Origin: Thermoactinomyces mirandus
Lineage (GTDB): Bacteria > Bacillota > Bacilli > Thermoactinomycetales > Thermoactinomycetaceae
Assembly (NCBI RefSeq): GCF_013868055.1
Contig: NZ_JACEOL010000004.1
Location: 1 to 64,000 of the forward strand
Length of the DNA stretch: 64,000 bases
Direction of reading: 5' to 3'
Shown: positions 10,569 to 19,961 of the stretch, in pieces
How positions within the stretch are numbered: position 1 is the stretch's first letter
Layout: the number at the start of each line of letters is the position of its first letter
Notes under the pieces: generated by a model
What the model saw: only the letters and a program-made list of their open reading frames with translations
Told to the model about the DNA's origin: nothing
The model's database searches: none
Position numbers and translations under genes: made by a program

Positions 10569-12106
10569 CTTTGAACCAACGTGCATTGATCAGTGTTTCG
10601 GACAAGACAGGAGTTGTTGATTTGGCCCGTGCGTTTGCATCACTGGGAATCGAAATCATTTCAACAGGCGGAACCTACCGGGCCTTGCAAGAAGCTGGTG
10701 TCCCGGTGACTAATATCAGCGAGGTAACCGGATTTCCGGAAATTCTGGATGGCCGGGTCAAAACATTGCATCCCAAAATACACGGAGGTCTTCTGGCAAT
10801 CCGCGACCGGTCTTCCCATCAGCGCCAGCTGGAGGAAAACGGGATTAATCCGATTGATATCGTTGTTGTTAACCTTTACCCGTTTCAACAGACCATTAAA
10901 AAGCCTGATGTCACCATCGAAGAAGCGATTGAAAATATCGATATCGGCGGTCCTTCCATGCTTCGTTCGGCTGCCAAAAACCATCGCGACGTAACAGTGC
11001 TGGTCGATCCGAAAGATTACGGTCTCGTCATCGAGGAACTGAAACAGCACGGAAATACAAGCATGGAGACACGCCGTTACCTTGCGACAAAAGTATTCAA
11101 TCATACAGCCTGTTACGATGCGATGATTGCGGACTATTTCAACCGTCTGCTGGAAAACAGGTTTCCCGATCAGTTCACGATTCCGTATATCAGGGAGAAA
11201 ACTCTTCGCTATGGTGAAAATCCGCATCAGCAAGCAGCTTTTTACAAAAAAGCGATTGGAGAAGAAGGCACTTTGGCCACCGCTGAACAGAAGAACGGAA
11301 AAGAATTGTCCTACAACAATATCAATGATGCCAATGCAGCGTTGGAGCTGGTACGGGAGTTTGAAGAACCGGCCGTGGTTGCAGTAAAGCATATGAATCC
11401 TTGCGGTGTGGGAATTGGTTCTGACCTGTTTGAAGCCTATCAGAAAGCATATGAGGCAGACCCGGTGTCGATCTTTGGAGGAATTATTGCAGTCAACCGA
11501 CCGGTTGATGCCAAAACAGCTGCCGAGATGAAGAAAATTTTCCTGGAAATTATTATTGCACCTTCCTTTACAGACGAAGCACTCAAAATTCTGAAAGCCA
11601 AAAAGAATTTGCGTCTGTTGACGCTGGATGGTGCGTCACCGGAACAGGACGCTCTCAAATTGCAATCGGTAGGCGGAGGATTGCTTGTTCAGGAAGAAGA
11701 TAAAAAATCCGTCAATAAAGAAGAATGTCAGGTAGTGACCGAGCGGGCACCGACTGAGGAGGAATGGGAACAGTTGCTGTTTGCCTGGAAAGTGGTGAAA
11801 CATGTCAAATCGAACGCAATCGTTTTGGCAAAAGATTTCCGTACCATGGGTGTGGGTGCCGGACAGATGAACCGTGTCGGATCAGCCAAAATTGCCATTG
11901 AACAGGCAGGTGAAGCGGCTAAAGGTTCCGTTCTGGCGTCAGACGCTTTCTTCCCCATGAGAGATACGGTAGAAACGGCTGCAGCCGCCGGGGTTACAGC
12001 AATCATTCAGCCGGGCGGATCGATTCGGGATAAAGAATCGATTGAGGAAGCGAACAAACATGGAATTGCCATGATCTTTACGGGAATTCGCCATTTTAAA
12101 CATTAA
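10565..12106 (+). CDS. purH: Bifunctional AICAR transformylase/IMP cyclohydrolase PurH
   Basis: The 513-residue protein performs the last two steps to IMP. The N-terminal MGS-like cyclohydrolase domain ([33 protein letters not shown]) is followed by the transformylase domain with KHMNPCGVG, the DPVSIFGG region and the closing [10 protein letters not shown]. The start is a TTG whose TTGA overlaps the purN stop, preceded by GAGGAGGG. It ends the tightly packed part of the operon; the next purine gene, purD, lies after a small membrane-protein gene. Confidence 0.97.
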   Translation: MTLNQRALISVSDKTGVVDLARAFASLGIEIISTGGTYRALQEAGVPVTNISEVTGFPEILDGRVKTLHPKIHGGLLAIRDRSSHQRQLEENGINPIDIVVVNLYPFQQTIKKPDVTIEEAIENIDIGGPSMLRSAAKNHRDVTVLVDPKDYGLVIEELKQHGNTSMETRRYLATKVFNHTACYDAMIADYFNRLLENRFPDQFTIPYIREKTLRYGENPHQQAAFYKKAIGEEGTLATAEQKNGKELSYNNINDANAALELVREFEEPAVVAVKHMNPCGVGIGSDLFEAYQKAYEADPVSIFGGIIAVNRPVDAKTAAEMKKIFLEIIIAPSFTDEALKILKAKKNLRLLTLDGASPEQDALKLQSVGGGLLVQEEDKKSVNKEECQVVTERAPTEEEWEQLLFAWKVVKHVKSNAIVLAKDFRTMGVGAGQMNRVGSAKIAIEQAGEAAKGSVLASDAFFPMRDTVETAAAAGVTAIIQPGGSIRDKESIEEANKHGIAMIFTGIRHFKH

Positions 12107-12223
12107 TCCTGTCTGATTCTGGACGGGCCATGATCGTCATGTATCAGCATCCCGTCTTCATGCGTATACTAAGACTAATTTTATGAACATGAGCGGAATG
12201 TGCATGAAGGAGGGGGATAACGG

Positions 12224-12502
12224 ATGCGTCTGCTGTTATGGTCCGTTATGTGGATTGGAATTGCCTTTGCCTTGTCTGTGTTTGTTTCATATATCATCTA
12301 TGATATGGATTTGGCTGTTTTGCAGAAGCAGCTGCAGGCGGCAAGTGCAGTCTTTTTTATGGCTGCATTGATTATTGGCGGGGTGTTTACCACCAATCGG
12401 GCTTTCCGTAGCAAAAAACGTTTTTTCTATCATGAAGAATGGTCCTTCATCTGTATTATTGTAACAATTGGTTTGTTTACATTAAGCCTGTTATTTTCAT
12501 AA
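12224..12502 (+). CDS. Small three-helix membrane protein inside the pur cluster
   Basis: A 92-residue hydrophobic protein with three predicted membrane segments (about residues 5-25, 40-57 and 73-91) and a basic loop RAFRSKKRFF between helices 2 and 3. The ATG follows GGAGGGGG with good spacing. It lies between purH and purD on the same strand, so it may be co-transcribed with them. I do not recognise the family with confidence and assign no function. Confidence 0.7.
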   Translation: MRLLLWSVMWIGIAFALSVFVSYIIYDMDLAVLQKQLQAASAVFFMAALIIGGVFTTNRAFRSKKRFFYHEEWSFICIIVTIGLFTLSLLFS

Positions 12503-12532
12503 GTGCGAAGCCTTGGGTAAAGGCGGGTTGCA

Positions 12533-12590
12533 GGAAGCGATTCTGGAAGGCAAAAAGCAGCCTGATCGCTTCCTTGCCTTGTCTTTGCTT
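12533..12590 (+). terminator. Hairpin upstream of purD
   Basis: A 9-bp perfect stem pairs 12533-12541 with 12565-12573, followed by a T-rich but interrupted tail. It could terminate or attenuate transcription before purD. Weak as a terminator because the U-run is broken. Confidence 0.4.
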
Positions 12591-12653
12591 AACTGACAAA
12601 GCGCTTCGAAAGGTGAATGACAATAAAGCTCATATTAAGGGAGAGGACAAGCT

Positions 12654-13916
12654 ATGAAAGTGCTGGTAGTTGGAAGTGGCGGCCGCGAACACGCAATTAT
12701 CTGGAAATTGGCGCAAAGCCCCAAAGTGGAAAAAATCTATTGTGCACCGGGAAACGGAGGAATTCAGGAGTTGGCCGAATGTGTGGAGATCGCAGCGACC
12801 GATGTGGACAGACTGGTGCATTTTGCCAGGGAAAATCAGATCGATCTGACAGTTGTCGGGCCGGAGGTTCCCTTGTTACTCGGTATTGTTGACCATTTTA
12901 TCGATGCCGGACTTCCCATATTCGGCCCTAACAGGGCAGCGGCAAAAATTGAGGGAAGCAAGCGGTTTGCCAAGGAATTGATGAAAAAGTACCAGATCCC
13001 AACAGCCGATTTTTGTGCTTTTACAGATCCGGCAGCTGCCAGGAAATATATTCGCCAGAAAGGTGGCCCCATCGTGGTCAAGGCGGATGGGCTGGCAGCG
13101 GGGAAAGGCGTCGTCGTTGCCCATACGGTTGAAGAAGCGGAAAAAGCGGTAGCCGAGGCAATGGAAGACAAGGTATTTGGCGAAGCGGGGAATGAAGTGG
13201 TCATTGAGGAATTTTTATCCGGACAGGAAGTCACCCTGATGGCGTTTATGGATGGAAAAACCGTCAAGCCCATGGTTGTTTCCCAGGATCATAAACCTGT
13301 TTTTGACGGCGACAAAGGACCCAATACGGGTGGAATGGGTACCTATTCTCCTGTTCCCCAAATTCCGGAAAAAGTGATTGATAAAGCAGTTCAAACGATC
13401 CTGGTCCCGATGATGAAAGCATTCAGGCAGGAAGGGATTGAGTATAAAGGCGTGCTGTATGCGGGGCTGATGATCACTCAATCGGGTCCCAAAGTAATTG
13501 AGTTTAATGCCCGATTCGGGGATCCGGAAGCACAGGTTGTTGTTCCCCGGCTGGAAACAGACCTTGTCGATATCATGGAGGCCGTCATTCGCGGAGAACT
13601 TTCAAAACAGGAAATTTCATGGAGCGATCAGGCAGCCGTATGTGTTATTTTGGCATCCGGAGGATATCCCGGAGCGTATGAAAAAGGCTTTCCCATTCAG
13701 GGATTAACTGTCAAAGAACATAACTCGATGGTATTTCATGCAGGAACTTCCCAAAAGCAGGGAAAATGGCTGACTGCGGGAGGACGCGTCTTGGGGGTAA
13801 CCGCTTTGGGAGAGGATATTGCAGAAGCCCGAAGGCGAGCTTATCAGCGGATAGAAACCATTACTTTTGAAAAGGCCCATTATCGGAAGGATATTGCGAG
13901 CAAGGCAATGAAATAG
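12654..13916 (+). CDS. purD: Phosphoribosylamine-glycine ligase PurD
   Basis: GAR synthetase of 420 residues: an ATP-grasp enzyme joining phosphoribosylamine and glycine. It shows VVGSGGREHAIIWKL at the N-terminus, GPEVPLLLGI, VVKADGLAAGKGVVVA, DHKPVFDGDKGPNTGGMG and the EFNARFGDPE metal motif. The ATG follows AGGGAGAGG. It completes the set of genes for IMP synthesis found here and ends in a strong terminator. Confidence 0.97.
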   Translation: MKVLVVGSGGREHAIIWKLAQSPKVEKIYCAPGNGGIQELAECVEIAATDVDRLVHFARENQIDLTVVGPEVPLLLGIVDHFIDAGLPIFGPNRAAAKIEGSKRFAKELMKKYQIPTADFCAFTDPAAARKYIRQKGGPIVVKADGLAAGKGVVVAHTVEEAEKAVAEAMEDKVFGEAGNEVVIEEFLSGQEVTLMAFMDGKTVKPMVVSQDHKPVFDGDKGPNTGGMGTYSPVPQIPEKVIDKAVQTILVPMMKAFRQEGIEYKGVLYAGLMITQSGPKVIEFNARFGDPEAQVVVPRLETDLVDIMEAVIRGELSKQEISWSDQAAVCVILASGGYPGAYEKGFPIQGLTVKEHNSMVFHAGTSQKQGKWLTAGGRVLGVTALGEDIAEARRRAYQRIETITFEKAHYRKDIASKAMK

Positions 13917-13922
13917 GCAAAG

Positions 13923-13954
13923 AAAACTGCTGGTAATATACCGGCAGTTTTTTA
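13923..13954 (+). terminator. Intrinsic terminator after purD
   Basis: AAAACTGC-GGT arms (13923-13934) pair with the ACC-GGCAGTTTT arms (13940-13952) and run into a T-tract. This ends the purine gene cluster. Confidence 0.9.
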
Positions 13955-13960
13955 TCATGA

Positions 13961-13997
13961 ATCAATAAAAAACGAGCCATGTTTTTTTAGGCTCGTT
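13961..13997 (-). terminator. Intrinsic terminator of the small minus-strand gene
   Basis: AACGAGCC at 13971-13978 pairs with GGCTCGTT at 13990-13997. Read on the minus strand, the stem is followed by TTTTATT. It faces the purD terminator, separating the convergent genes. Confidence 0.75.
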
Positions 13998-14056
13998 ACA
14001 CTTAACAACCATTCACCGGAATCACCGGAAACAGTTGTCGTAAATAAGCCGTATGG

Positions 14057-14269
14057 TTATCCAATTTGGGTTGTTTCTTTTTCTCCTTGAATGCTGATCC
14101 CGTTTACCGGAATTTTGAACCACCAACCACCCTGGCTTTTTTTGACGGGTTGATAACCTGCCTTTTTCAAGGAGCGGGCAACCGTCCAGCTGGCGGTATA
14201 TACGGTAGCTAAATTGGTCGATTCATCAAATTGGATCACAGTTTCTTTTTCCATTTCGCTAAGAGACAT
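14057..14269 (-). CDS. Conserved-looking small hypothetical protein
   Basis: A 70-residue soluble protein with the stretch ETVIQFDESTNLATVYTASW, a basic middle and KKSQGGWWFKIPVNG. Small Bacillota and phage proteins with a similar beta-strand pattern exist, but I do not know a function. The ATG at 14269 is 8 nt from GGGAGAG; an in-frame GTG at 14278 overlaps that site. A TATAAT-like -10 lies upstream on the minus strand without a clear -35. Confidence 0.6.
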   Translation of the reverse strand: MSLSEMEKETVIQFDESTNLATVYTASWTVARSLKKAGYQPVKKSQGGWWFKIPVNGISIQGEKETTQIG

Positions 14270-15027
14270 ATAGCTCACTCTCCCAAACGGTTTTAATTTT
14301 CAAAAACCGATCACTTGTTCGTATTATTATAACCTTATTGTACCACTTTTTTCTTGTAATGCCACCACTGATCGAAAATGAGCTTTATCTTTTTTTCGAC
14401 ATCAGGTTACAACGAATCCTTCCGCCTTCGATAAAAAATGACGAAATTTGCGTTATTGTTCAATGCTTTGACAAGAAATATGCAATTTATGCCGAATGAT
14501 GCAGATATGTGTAGAATGATTTGTAAAAAAATGGTGGAGAATAAACGAGCACATCTTAGCATGATTCTACGTCATTCGAGAAATTTAATCAAGCCGTTAT
14601 TTAACTGAATTCCTTGGATTACGGTACAAAAAAGCATTAAAACGCCAATCGATTATTATTTATAAGACGTTTTTTGACAGCAGGACTGCAGCTTAAAGCG
14701 GATAGAAAACGCTTACTTTGAGCAATTGACGTTATTAGTTTTCTTCCACATATGATGTCAAACAAAACTTCGAAATGTTGTTTAATTATATTTTGTTGAA
14801 AACTATTATACAAAAGAGTCGGAATTTATTCAAGGAATTTGTCTTCTATGTTTTTTAGTTCCCGGTTATGTCCTGGCTGTTATTTTTGAGGTTTCTATCC
14901 CCTTTTCTCTTTTAACAAGAAAAAAAGGGGATAAATATTTAAAATTTTAATGGCCTTTTTTTAAAAAATATAACGTTCCATTTAATTATTTATTTTGATG
15001 GTGTATAGTTTTAATTGAGAGCGGTTT
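14270..15027. other. AT-rich gene-poor interval
   Basis: About 750 nt without a supportable gene. It contains a cre-like sequence at 14704-14717 matching 12 of 14 consensus bases, a promoter-like TTGACG (14726) and TATGAT (14751) with a long 19-nt spacer, and a G/C-containing hairpin at 14896-14933. A 25-codon frame near 14531 lacks support. The layout could encode a small RNA (see findings) or be decayed sequence. Confidence 0.5.
14896..14945 (+). terminator. Terminator-like hairpin in the gene-poor interval
   Basis: TATCCCCTTTT (14896-14906) pairs with AAAAGGGGATA (14923-14933), an 11-bp perfect stem. The downstream flank is A/T-rich without a clean U-tract. It could work on either strand. 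Confidence 0.4.
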
Positions 15028-15234
15028 TTATTCATTAGAATAGGCCCTGGATTTCATCCCGAAAATAGCAAGCATCGGACAGAACCGGGTAATACCCTCA
15101 GCCACCTTCATGGCAGAAATTAAAGCCATGAATAAAGGAAAACGATGGCGAGATTGTGCTGCACAATATGCCAAACCTGCCAGTCCAAAAGTGATTCGTA
15201 ACAGAGCGTCTACAGTACCCACATTTTTTTGCAC
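15028..15234 (-). CDS. DUF2892/YgaP-like membrane protein
   Basis: A 68-residue protein that begins QKNVGTVDALLRITFGLAGL and contains two hydrophobic segments and FCPMLAIFGMKS, matching the small DUF2892 family related to the membrane part of E. coli YgaP. Function is unknown. The GTG at 15234 follows AAAGGAGGGG with 6-nt spacing; the longer frame upstream and an out-of-frame ATG are rejected. It is divergent from the deaminase gene. Confidence 0.75.
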   Translation of the reverse strand: MQKNVGTVDALLRITFGLAGLAYCAAQSRHRFPLFMALISAMKVAEGITRFCPMLAIFGMKSRAYSNE

Positions 15235-15357
15235 ATGAACCCCTCCTTTCAGTACGTTAATTTTATTTTTGCAGCATAAGCCTTGAACTATGCAATCCAC
15301 CAATAGGTAAAATGTTGTTCGCTTGGAAAGCAGAAAAATTTGAAGGAGAGAAAAAAA

Positions 15358-17139
15358 TTGTATATCAAAACTTCAAAAAGGGAACAAAATTTACTTATTG
15401 AAGTAGCGATGGGAAAAAAAACTCCCAGTATGTTGATATTGGGTGGAACAATACTAAATGTATATACCGGTGAATTGGAGAAAGCAGACATTGCTCTGGC
15501 GGGAAAGAGAGTGGTTTATGTCGGTCCTATCGAGAAAAGCGGACTGAAACTGGATGAAGAAATAAAAACACTGGATGCAACGGGACAAGTTCTGGTGCCC
15601 GGATATATTGAGCCTCACGCGCATCCGTCACAGGTCTACCATCCGTTAACGCTTGCGGAAAAAGCAGGAGCACTTGGAACGACAACATTGCTTTGTGACA
15701 ATATTGCCTTTTTCGAACAGCAGGACTTGTCGCAGGTATTAAATATGATGGAGCAATTGAAAGAATCTCCGGTTAAAATTTTTTGGTGGGCCCGTCTCGA
15801 TGCCCAGGCCACCCTGCCAGGTGAGAGAAAACGGCTTTTTGATTTTGAACGGGTGGAGGAAATGATCCATTACGATCGGGTGGTACAGACGGGAGAATTA
15901 ACAGATTGGCATGCTTTGCTTGACGGAGATGACAGGATGGTTGCCTGGATCACCGCTGCGCGCAATGAAGGCAAACGCGTGGAAGGGCATGTACCTGGTG
16001 CAACTTGCCGAACCTTGTCCAGACTGGCTGCTGCAGGCCTGACCGGAGATCATGAGAGCATTTCTTTTTCTGATGTCTGGCAAAGGTTAAAACTCGGATA
16101 TATGGTTACCTTAAGACACAGTTCGATCCGCCCGGATCTTCCCCGGATCATGGAAGAACTGGTTCAGCGGAAAAATGTCCCGTGGCATCGGTTGATGATG
16201 ACAACGGATGGAGCTACTCCGCTGTATTTTAAGAAAGGGTTTAATGATTTTCTGATCCGTCTGGCGATTCAGTGTGGATGCCCTCCTGTATATGCATATC
16301 AAATGGTAACCATCAATCCGGCTGTATATTACCGGTTGGACGAACATCTGGGGGCAATAGCCCCGGGAAGGTTGGCCGATATCAATTTCCTGACATCACT
16401 GGAAGAACCGTCACCAGCTAGAGTAATTGCCAATGGAGAAGTAATTGCGGAAAACGGGATTTATCTCCCGGAGAAAAAGATGTCACGTGATTGTGTATAT
16501 GCCGGTATGGATTGGGATATTGCTACATTTGAGGTCAAACCGGAAGATTTGGTCATTCCCGATCAGGGGACAAGGCGGTTCCCCGTGATTCATATGGTCG
16601 ATTCGGTAATCACAAAAAGATCAAAGGAAAAAGTTGAATCAAGGGATGAGAAAATTTATTTGCCCAAAGATGATGAACGACTGTTTGTCTTTTTAATCGA
16701 CCGGTACGGGAAATGGATCACGCCCGGACTGGTGCGGGGATTTGCCAGGGAGATTGACGGATTGGCAACAACATTTACAGGTTCGCGGGATATATTGGTA
16801 TTGGGAAAGGATCCGCAGTCGATGGCCAAAGCGGCTAACCGGGTGATACAGGAGCGGGGCGGAATTGTATGGATTCAGAATGGCAAAGTGAAATATCATC
16901 TGTATTTACCTATCTTGGGCCTGATGAAAGATGATTCAATTGATGATTTGATTCCGCAACTGGAACCATTGGTACAGGAACTGGAGAAATACGGTTTTTC
17001 CTTTCTGGATCCGCTGTTTACGTTTTGCTTTTTATCGTCAACCCATCTGCCTCACATTCGTTTGACGAGTGATGGGGTCATTCAGGTCAACAGAAAAAAA
17101 GTGGAAATTACGTCCCATCAAATGGTTTCCATAAAATAA
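15358..17139 (+). CDS. YerA-like putative adenine deaminase
   Basis: A 593-residue amidohydrolase with an N-terminal LILGGTILNVYTGE strand region, the metal-binding GYIEPHAHPSQVYHP motif near residue 85, GHVPGATC and TTDGATP further on, and a C-terminal domain typical of adenine deaminases. It resembles Bacillus YerA rather than classical AdeC, so the substrate is inferred: probably adenine to hypoxanthine in purine salvage. The TTG at 15358 is 7 nt from GAAGGAGAG; another TTG at 15340 lies upstream of that site. A strong terminator follows. Confidence 0.85.
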   Translation: MYIKTSKREQNLLIEVAMGKKTPSMLILGGTILNVYTGELEKADIALAGKRVVYVGPIEKSGLKLDEEIKTLDATGQVLVPGYIEPHAHPSQVYHPLTLAEKAGALGTTTLLCDNIAFFEQQDLSQVLNMMEQLKESPVKIFWWARLDAQATLPGERKRLFDFERVEEMIHYDRVVQTGELTDWHALLDGDDRMVAWITAARNEGKRVEGHVPGATCRTLSRLAAAGLTGDHESISFSDVWQRLKLGYMVTLRHSSIRPDLPRIMEELVQRKNVPWHRLMMTTDGATPLYFKKGFNDFLIRLAIQCGCPPVYAYQMVTINPAVYYRLDEHLGAIAPGRLADINFLTSLEEPSPARVIANGEVIAENGIYLPEKKMSRDCVYAGMDWDIATFEVKPEDLVIPDQGTRRFPVIHMVDSVITKRSKEKVESRDEKIYLPKDDERLFVFLIDRYGKWITPGLVRGFAREIDGLATTFTGSRDILVLGKDPQSMAKAANRVIQERGGIVWIQNGKVKYHLYLPILGLMKDDSIDDLIPQLEPLVQELEKYGFSFLDPLFTFCFLSSTHLPHIRLTSDGVIQVNRKKVEITSHQMVSIK

Positions 17140-17149
17140 TCATAAAGAA

Positions 17150-17183
17150 AGCGGGTTTTCAAAATAGAAAACCCGCTGTTTTA
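17150..17183 (+). terminator. Intrinsic terminator after the deaminase gene
   Basis: AGCGGGTTTTC (17150-17160) pairs with GAAAACCCGCT (17167-17177), followed by GTTTTAA. An 11-bp perfect stem. Confidence 0.88.
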
Positions 17184-17225
17184 AAAAATGAAAACTTTGT
17201 CTAAAAAATTGTGGTTCAACCAAAT

Positions 17226-18047
17226 TCAAGTTCCCAACGCGGTTAAAGACCTGGAAGCATGACGTCCTTTTCCAAAAGGAATACACATGGGTGTCCCGAA
17301 TAACGGGTCGGATACAACTTTTGACTTTAGCCGAAAAACATGTTCAACCATGTTTTCATTGACAATTTGTTCGGGAACGCCCTGGGCATATACCGTTCTG
17401 TTTTGGATTGCGACAATGTGATGTGCGTATCGGCAGGCCAGATTAAGATCATGCAGAACCATGACAATGGTTCGCCCTTTTTCCTGATTGAGCTGGTACA
17501 AAAGATCAAGAATTTCAATCTGGTGTGTGACGTCAAGATAGGTGGTCGGCTCGTCCAGTAAAATGACCTCTGTGTCCTGAGCCAGTGTCATGGCAATCCA
17601 GGCTCTTTGCCGCTGCCCGCCGGATAAAGAATCAACCTGATGGTTGGCAAATCGGGTCATTTGTGTCATTTCCAATGCCCAGCGCACCCTTTCCTCATCT
17701 TTTTTTGACCATTGAGTGATCCAGGACTGGTAAGGGTAACGCCCTTGCTTAACCAGTTGCAAGACAGTAAAACCTTCAGGAGTTTCAGGTCCCTGGGGAA
17801 GAATGGCCAATTGTCTTGCGATCTCCCGTGATGGGCGTTTGTGGATTTCTTTTCCGTTCAATATGATTTGGCCGCCGTTTGGTTTCAATAAGCGCGCAAG
17901 TGATCGCAAAAGAGTTGATTTTCCACATCCGTTACTCCCGACAAATACTGTAATCTTTCCATGGGGAATTTCCAGATTCAGTTCTTCAATAATGGTTTGA
18001 GACCCATATGCAAGTGTCAATTGGCGCGTCAAAAAGCCTTTTTGCAA
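17226..18047 (-). CDS. Fur-controlled siderophore-type ABC ATPase (FecE/YusV family)
   Basis: A 273-residue ABC ATPase with Walker [10 protein letters not shown], signature LSGGQRQR, Walker [13 protein letters not shown] and the [14 protein letters not shown] switch motif, as in iron(III)-siderophore importers. The TTG at 18047 follows AGGAGGTG; 13 further upstream codons are rejected. No permease or binding protein lies nearby, so it may energise transporters encoded elsewhere, as Bacillus YusV is known to do. A promoter with an embedded Fur box lies directly upstream, indicating iron-repressed expression. Confidence 0.9.
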   Translation of the reverse strand: MQKGFLTRQLTLAYGSQTIIEELNLEIPHGKITVFVGSNGCGKSTLLRSLARLLKPNGGQIILNGKEIHKRPSREIARQLAILPQGPETPEGFTVLQLVKQGRYPYQSWITQWSKKDEERVRWALEMTQMTRFANHQVDSLSGGQRQRAWIAMTLAQDTEVILLDEPTTYLDVTHQIEILDLLYQLNQEKGRTIVMVLHDLNLACRYAHHIVAIQNRTVYAQGVPEQIVNENMVEHVFRLKSKVVSDPLFGTPMCIPFGKGRHASRSLTALGT

Positions 18048-18100
18048 AAAAACACCTCCTGAGTTCAGCAACTTGACCGAATCCATGCCATCTTATCCTT

Positions 18101-18129
18101 ATTCTATGAGAATGATTATCAATCGTCAA
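18101..18129 (-). promoter_or_regulatory. Promoter with embedded Fur box
   Basis: On the minus strand TTGACG (18129-18124) and TAGAAT (18106-18101) are exactly 17 nt apart. The spacer on the plus strand reads TGAGAATGATTATCA (18107-18121), matching 14 of 15 bases of the 7-1-7 Fur consensus. Fur bound here would block RNA polymerase, so the ATPase gene should be repressed when iron is plentiful. Confidence 0.88.
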
Positions 18130-18185
18130 TGAAAATAAAATTGCTTATCAATTTTGTCATGCAATTTTCGTCAATTTTTTACTAT

Positions 18186-18214
18186 TTGACCCAACGGGAT
18201 GGTTTGGTTATATT
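18186..18214 (+). promoter_or_regulatory. Probable sigma-A promoter for the ligase-like gene
   Basis: TTGACC at 18186-18191 and TATATT at 18209-18214 are 17 nt apart. The start codon lies about 280 nt downstream, leaving a long leader in which I recognise no known RNA element. Confidence 0.5.
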
Positions 18215-18494
18215 AGTCATTATGGCAGTGAGTTACTGAATTTAACAGTTTGAAACGAACCTGATCTTTTCTTGTAAAATAAAGAGGAATCTTAAGATAG
18301 ATAAATCGAAGTAAATAACGATTCATTTAAGCCATGGAATGGGAATAAAGCAGGTTTTTTTGTTTACAATAAAGAAAGTTTTCATCGATTTGAAATGAAT
18401 AATTTAGGGAAAGGGGAACAAAGGGAAAACTGTTATATTCAAGTTGATTCATGTCGGAAATTTACGGAAACTTGATCAAAAGGAGTTTATACTC

Positions 18495-19835
18495 TTGAAG
18501 GTGATAAATGTAAATAAAAGGTTAGCACAGTTCATATTTTTGTCGATCATTTTGACGCCGTTGCTGCCGCCTGTTGCTCTTTTATGTGTATCGTTTGTCG
18601 TTTTGTGGCAATGGAAAAAGCATCCGAATAAAGTTGTTGATTGGCCTGAAAAGGCCTTCATCGGGTTCATGATTGTGTCTGCCGTCAGCTGGCTTTTCAA
18701 TCCTTCATGGTATTTCGGGGTGCCTGTTGCCGTCATCACCATTGGCATGTTCGGACTCTATTTCATGCTGTCTGTTTGGATTCGCCATTTTACCAAATGG
18801 ACATGGCAAGACGTTCAGCAGATTTATCTCGCCTTTTGGCTGGGTGGGTTGTACGTGGCGGTGATTGTCTTTTTCCAGCAGATGGATTGGGATGTTATCA
18901 ATGACTCATTTATCGGTTACATTTTGCAATTTTACAATGAATTCCGTTTTCAATCAGAATGGTCTGTGCGCAGTATTGGCACTTCGGGAAATTCCAACTT
19001 GACCGCGGCCCTGTTGATCTGCTTTGCCTTGATGAGCATTTATGCAGCATCCGTTTTGAGAAAAAAATGGCAAAAACTGCTGGCTTTCGTTGTGTTTGGA
19101 ATTTATGTGACAGCGATCTGGTGTACCGGATCACGGGGAGCCTGGGCCGGCCTGTTAATTGGACTGATTGTCCAGCTGTGGATGACTGGACATCGGAAAC
19201 GCACTGTTACCATAACGTTGGCAATTTTTTTGCTCATATACTGTTTTCCGGAAATCATTCCGCGAAAAGAAACATTGCAGGCTACGATTGACGTGCGTTT
19301 GGAAGTGTGGACAACCGCCCTTGAAATTTTCAGGGAACATTGGCTGCTCGGTGTACAGCCGCTCTATTTTGGCCAGCTTTTTGTCAAGAAAGCCGGTTTT
19401 TATGTCTTTCATGCCCACAATATCCTGTTGGGGATTGCCAGTGAGTATGGAGCGATTGGATTAATCCTGTTTCTTTCTCTTTTGGTTGTAACTGTGCAAC
19501 GGGCAAGACGCTGGCGAAAAGTAGCAAACCGCAAGGAAGAAAAACGGTTGGCAGGAATGCTCCTGTCACAAACCATTGCCCTGATCGGTCACGGCATGTA
19601 TGATTATCCGATTATCGCCCCACAAATTGGCTTGTTGTTTATGCTTAGCATTATCATTATTCATACCCAGTACTATCGCCGCTGCATGAACAAGCCTGAT
19701 TGGAGTGATCCTCCCGGCGACGGGCAGTTTCGGGATTTTGCCGATCACAAATTGATTTCAGCCATTTCTTTTTTTATTCCTTACCAGATGCTTTATTGGA
19801 TTTTTCGTTTATTTGCCTTCCGCAAGATGGAGTAA
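18495..19835 (+). CDS. O-antigen ligase/polymerase-like membrane protein
   Basis: A 446-residue integral membrane protein with about ten hydrophobic segments and the Wzy_C-type loop centred on VWCTGSRGAWAGLLIGL, followed by IRVLEVWTTALEIFREHWLLG-like sequence and a HAHNILLGIASEYG motif. Proteins of this fold transfer or polymerise lipid-linked glycans at the cell surface; the substrate here is unknown. The TTG at 18495 sits about 10 nt after AAAGGAG; an upstream ATG frame is rejected. No glycosyltransferase genes flank it, which is unusual for the family. Confidence in the family is good, in the role low. Confidence 0.78.
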   Translation: MKVINVNKRLAQFIFLSIILTPLLPPVALLCVSFVVLWQWKKHPNKVVDWPEKAFIGFMIVSAVSWLFNPSWYFGVPVAVITIGMFGLYFMLSVWIRHFTKWTWQDVQQIYLAFWLGGLYVAVIVFFQQMDWDVINDSFIGYILQFYNEFRFQSEWSVRSIGTSGNSNLTAALLICFALMSIYAASVLRKKWQKLLAFVVFGIYVTAIWCTGSRGAWAGLLIGLIVQLWMTGHRKRTVTITLAIFLLIYCFPEIIPRKETLQATIDVRLEVWTTALEIFREHWLLGVQPLYFGQLFVKKAGFYVFHAHNILLGIASEYGAIGLILFLSLLVVTVQRARRWRKVANRKEEKRLAGMLLSQTIALIGHGMYDYPIIAPQIGLLFMLSIIIIHTQYYRRCMNKPDWSDPPGDGQFRDFADHKLISAISFFIPYQMLYWIFRLFAFRKME

Positions 19836-19876
19836 AAGCCGTGGCAGAAGATGGTGCCCGGCTTTATTGTTTTTAT
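19834..19876 (+). terminator. Intrinsic terminator
   Basis: AAAAGCCG after the stop codon pairs with CGGCTTTA across a purine-rich loop, followed by TTGTTTTTATT. It ends the ligase-like gene. Confidence 0.75.
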
Positions 19877-19961
19877 TCAATAAAGGGAACTGTGTATAAA
19901 ATCAGAAAAATATGATCAGGATGGTACCATTGAAACATTTTGATGTTTGGAGTGGTACGAA

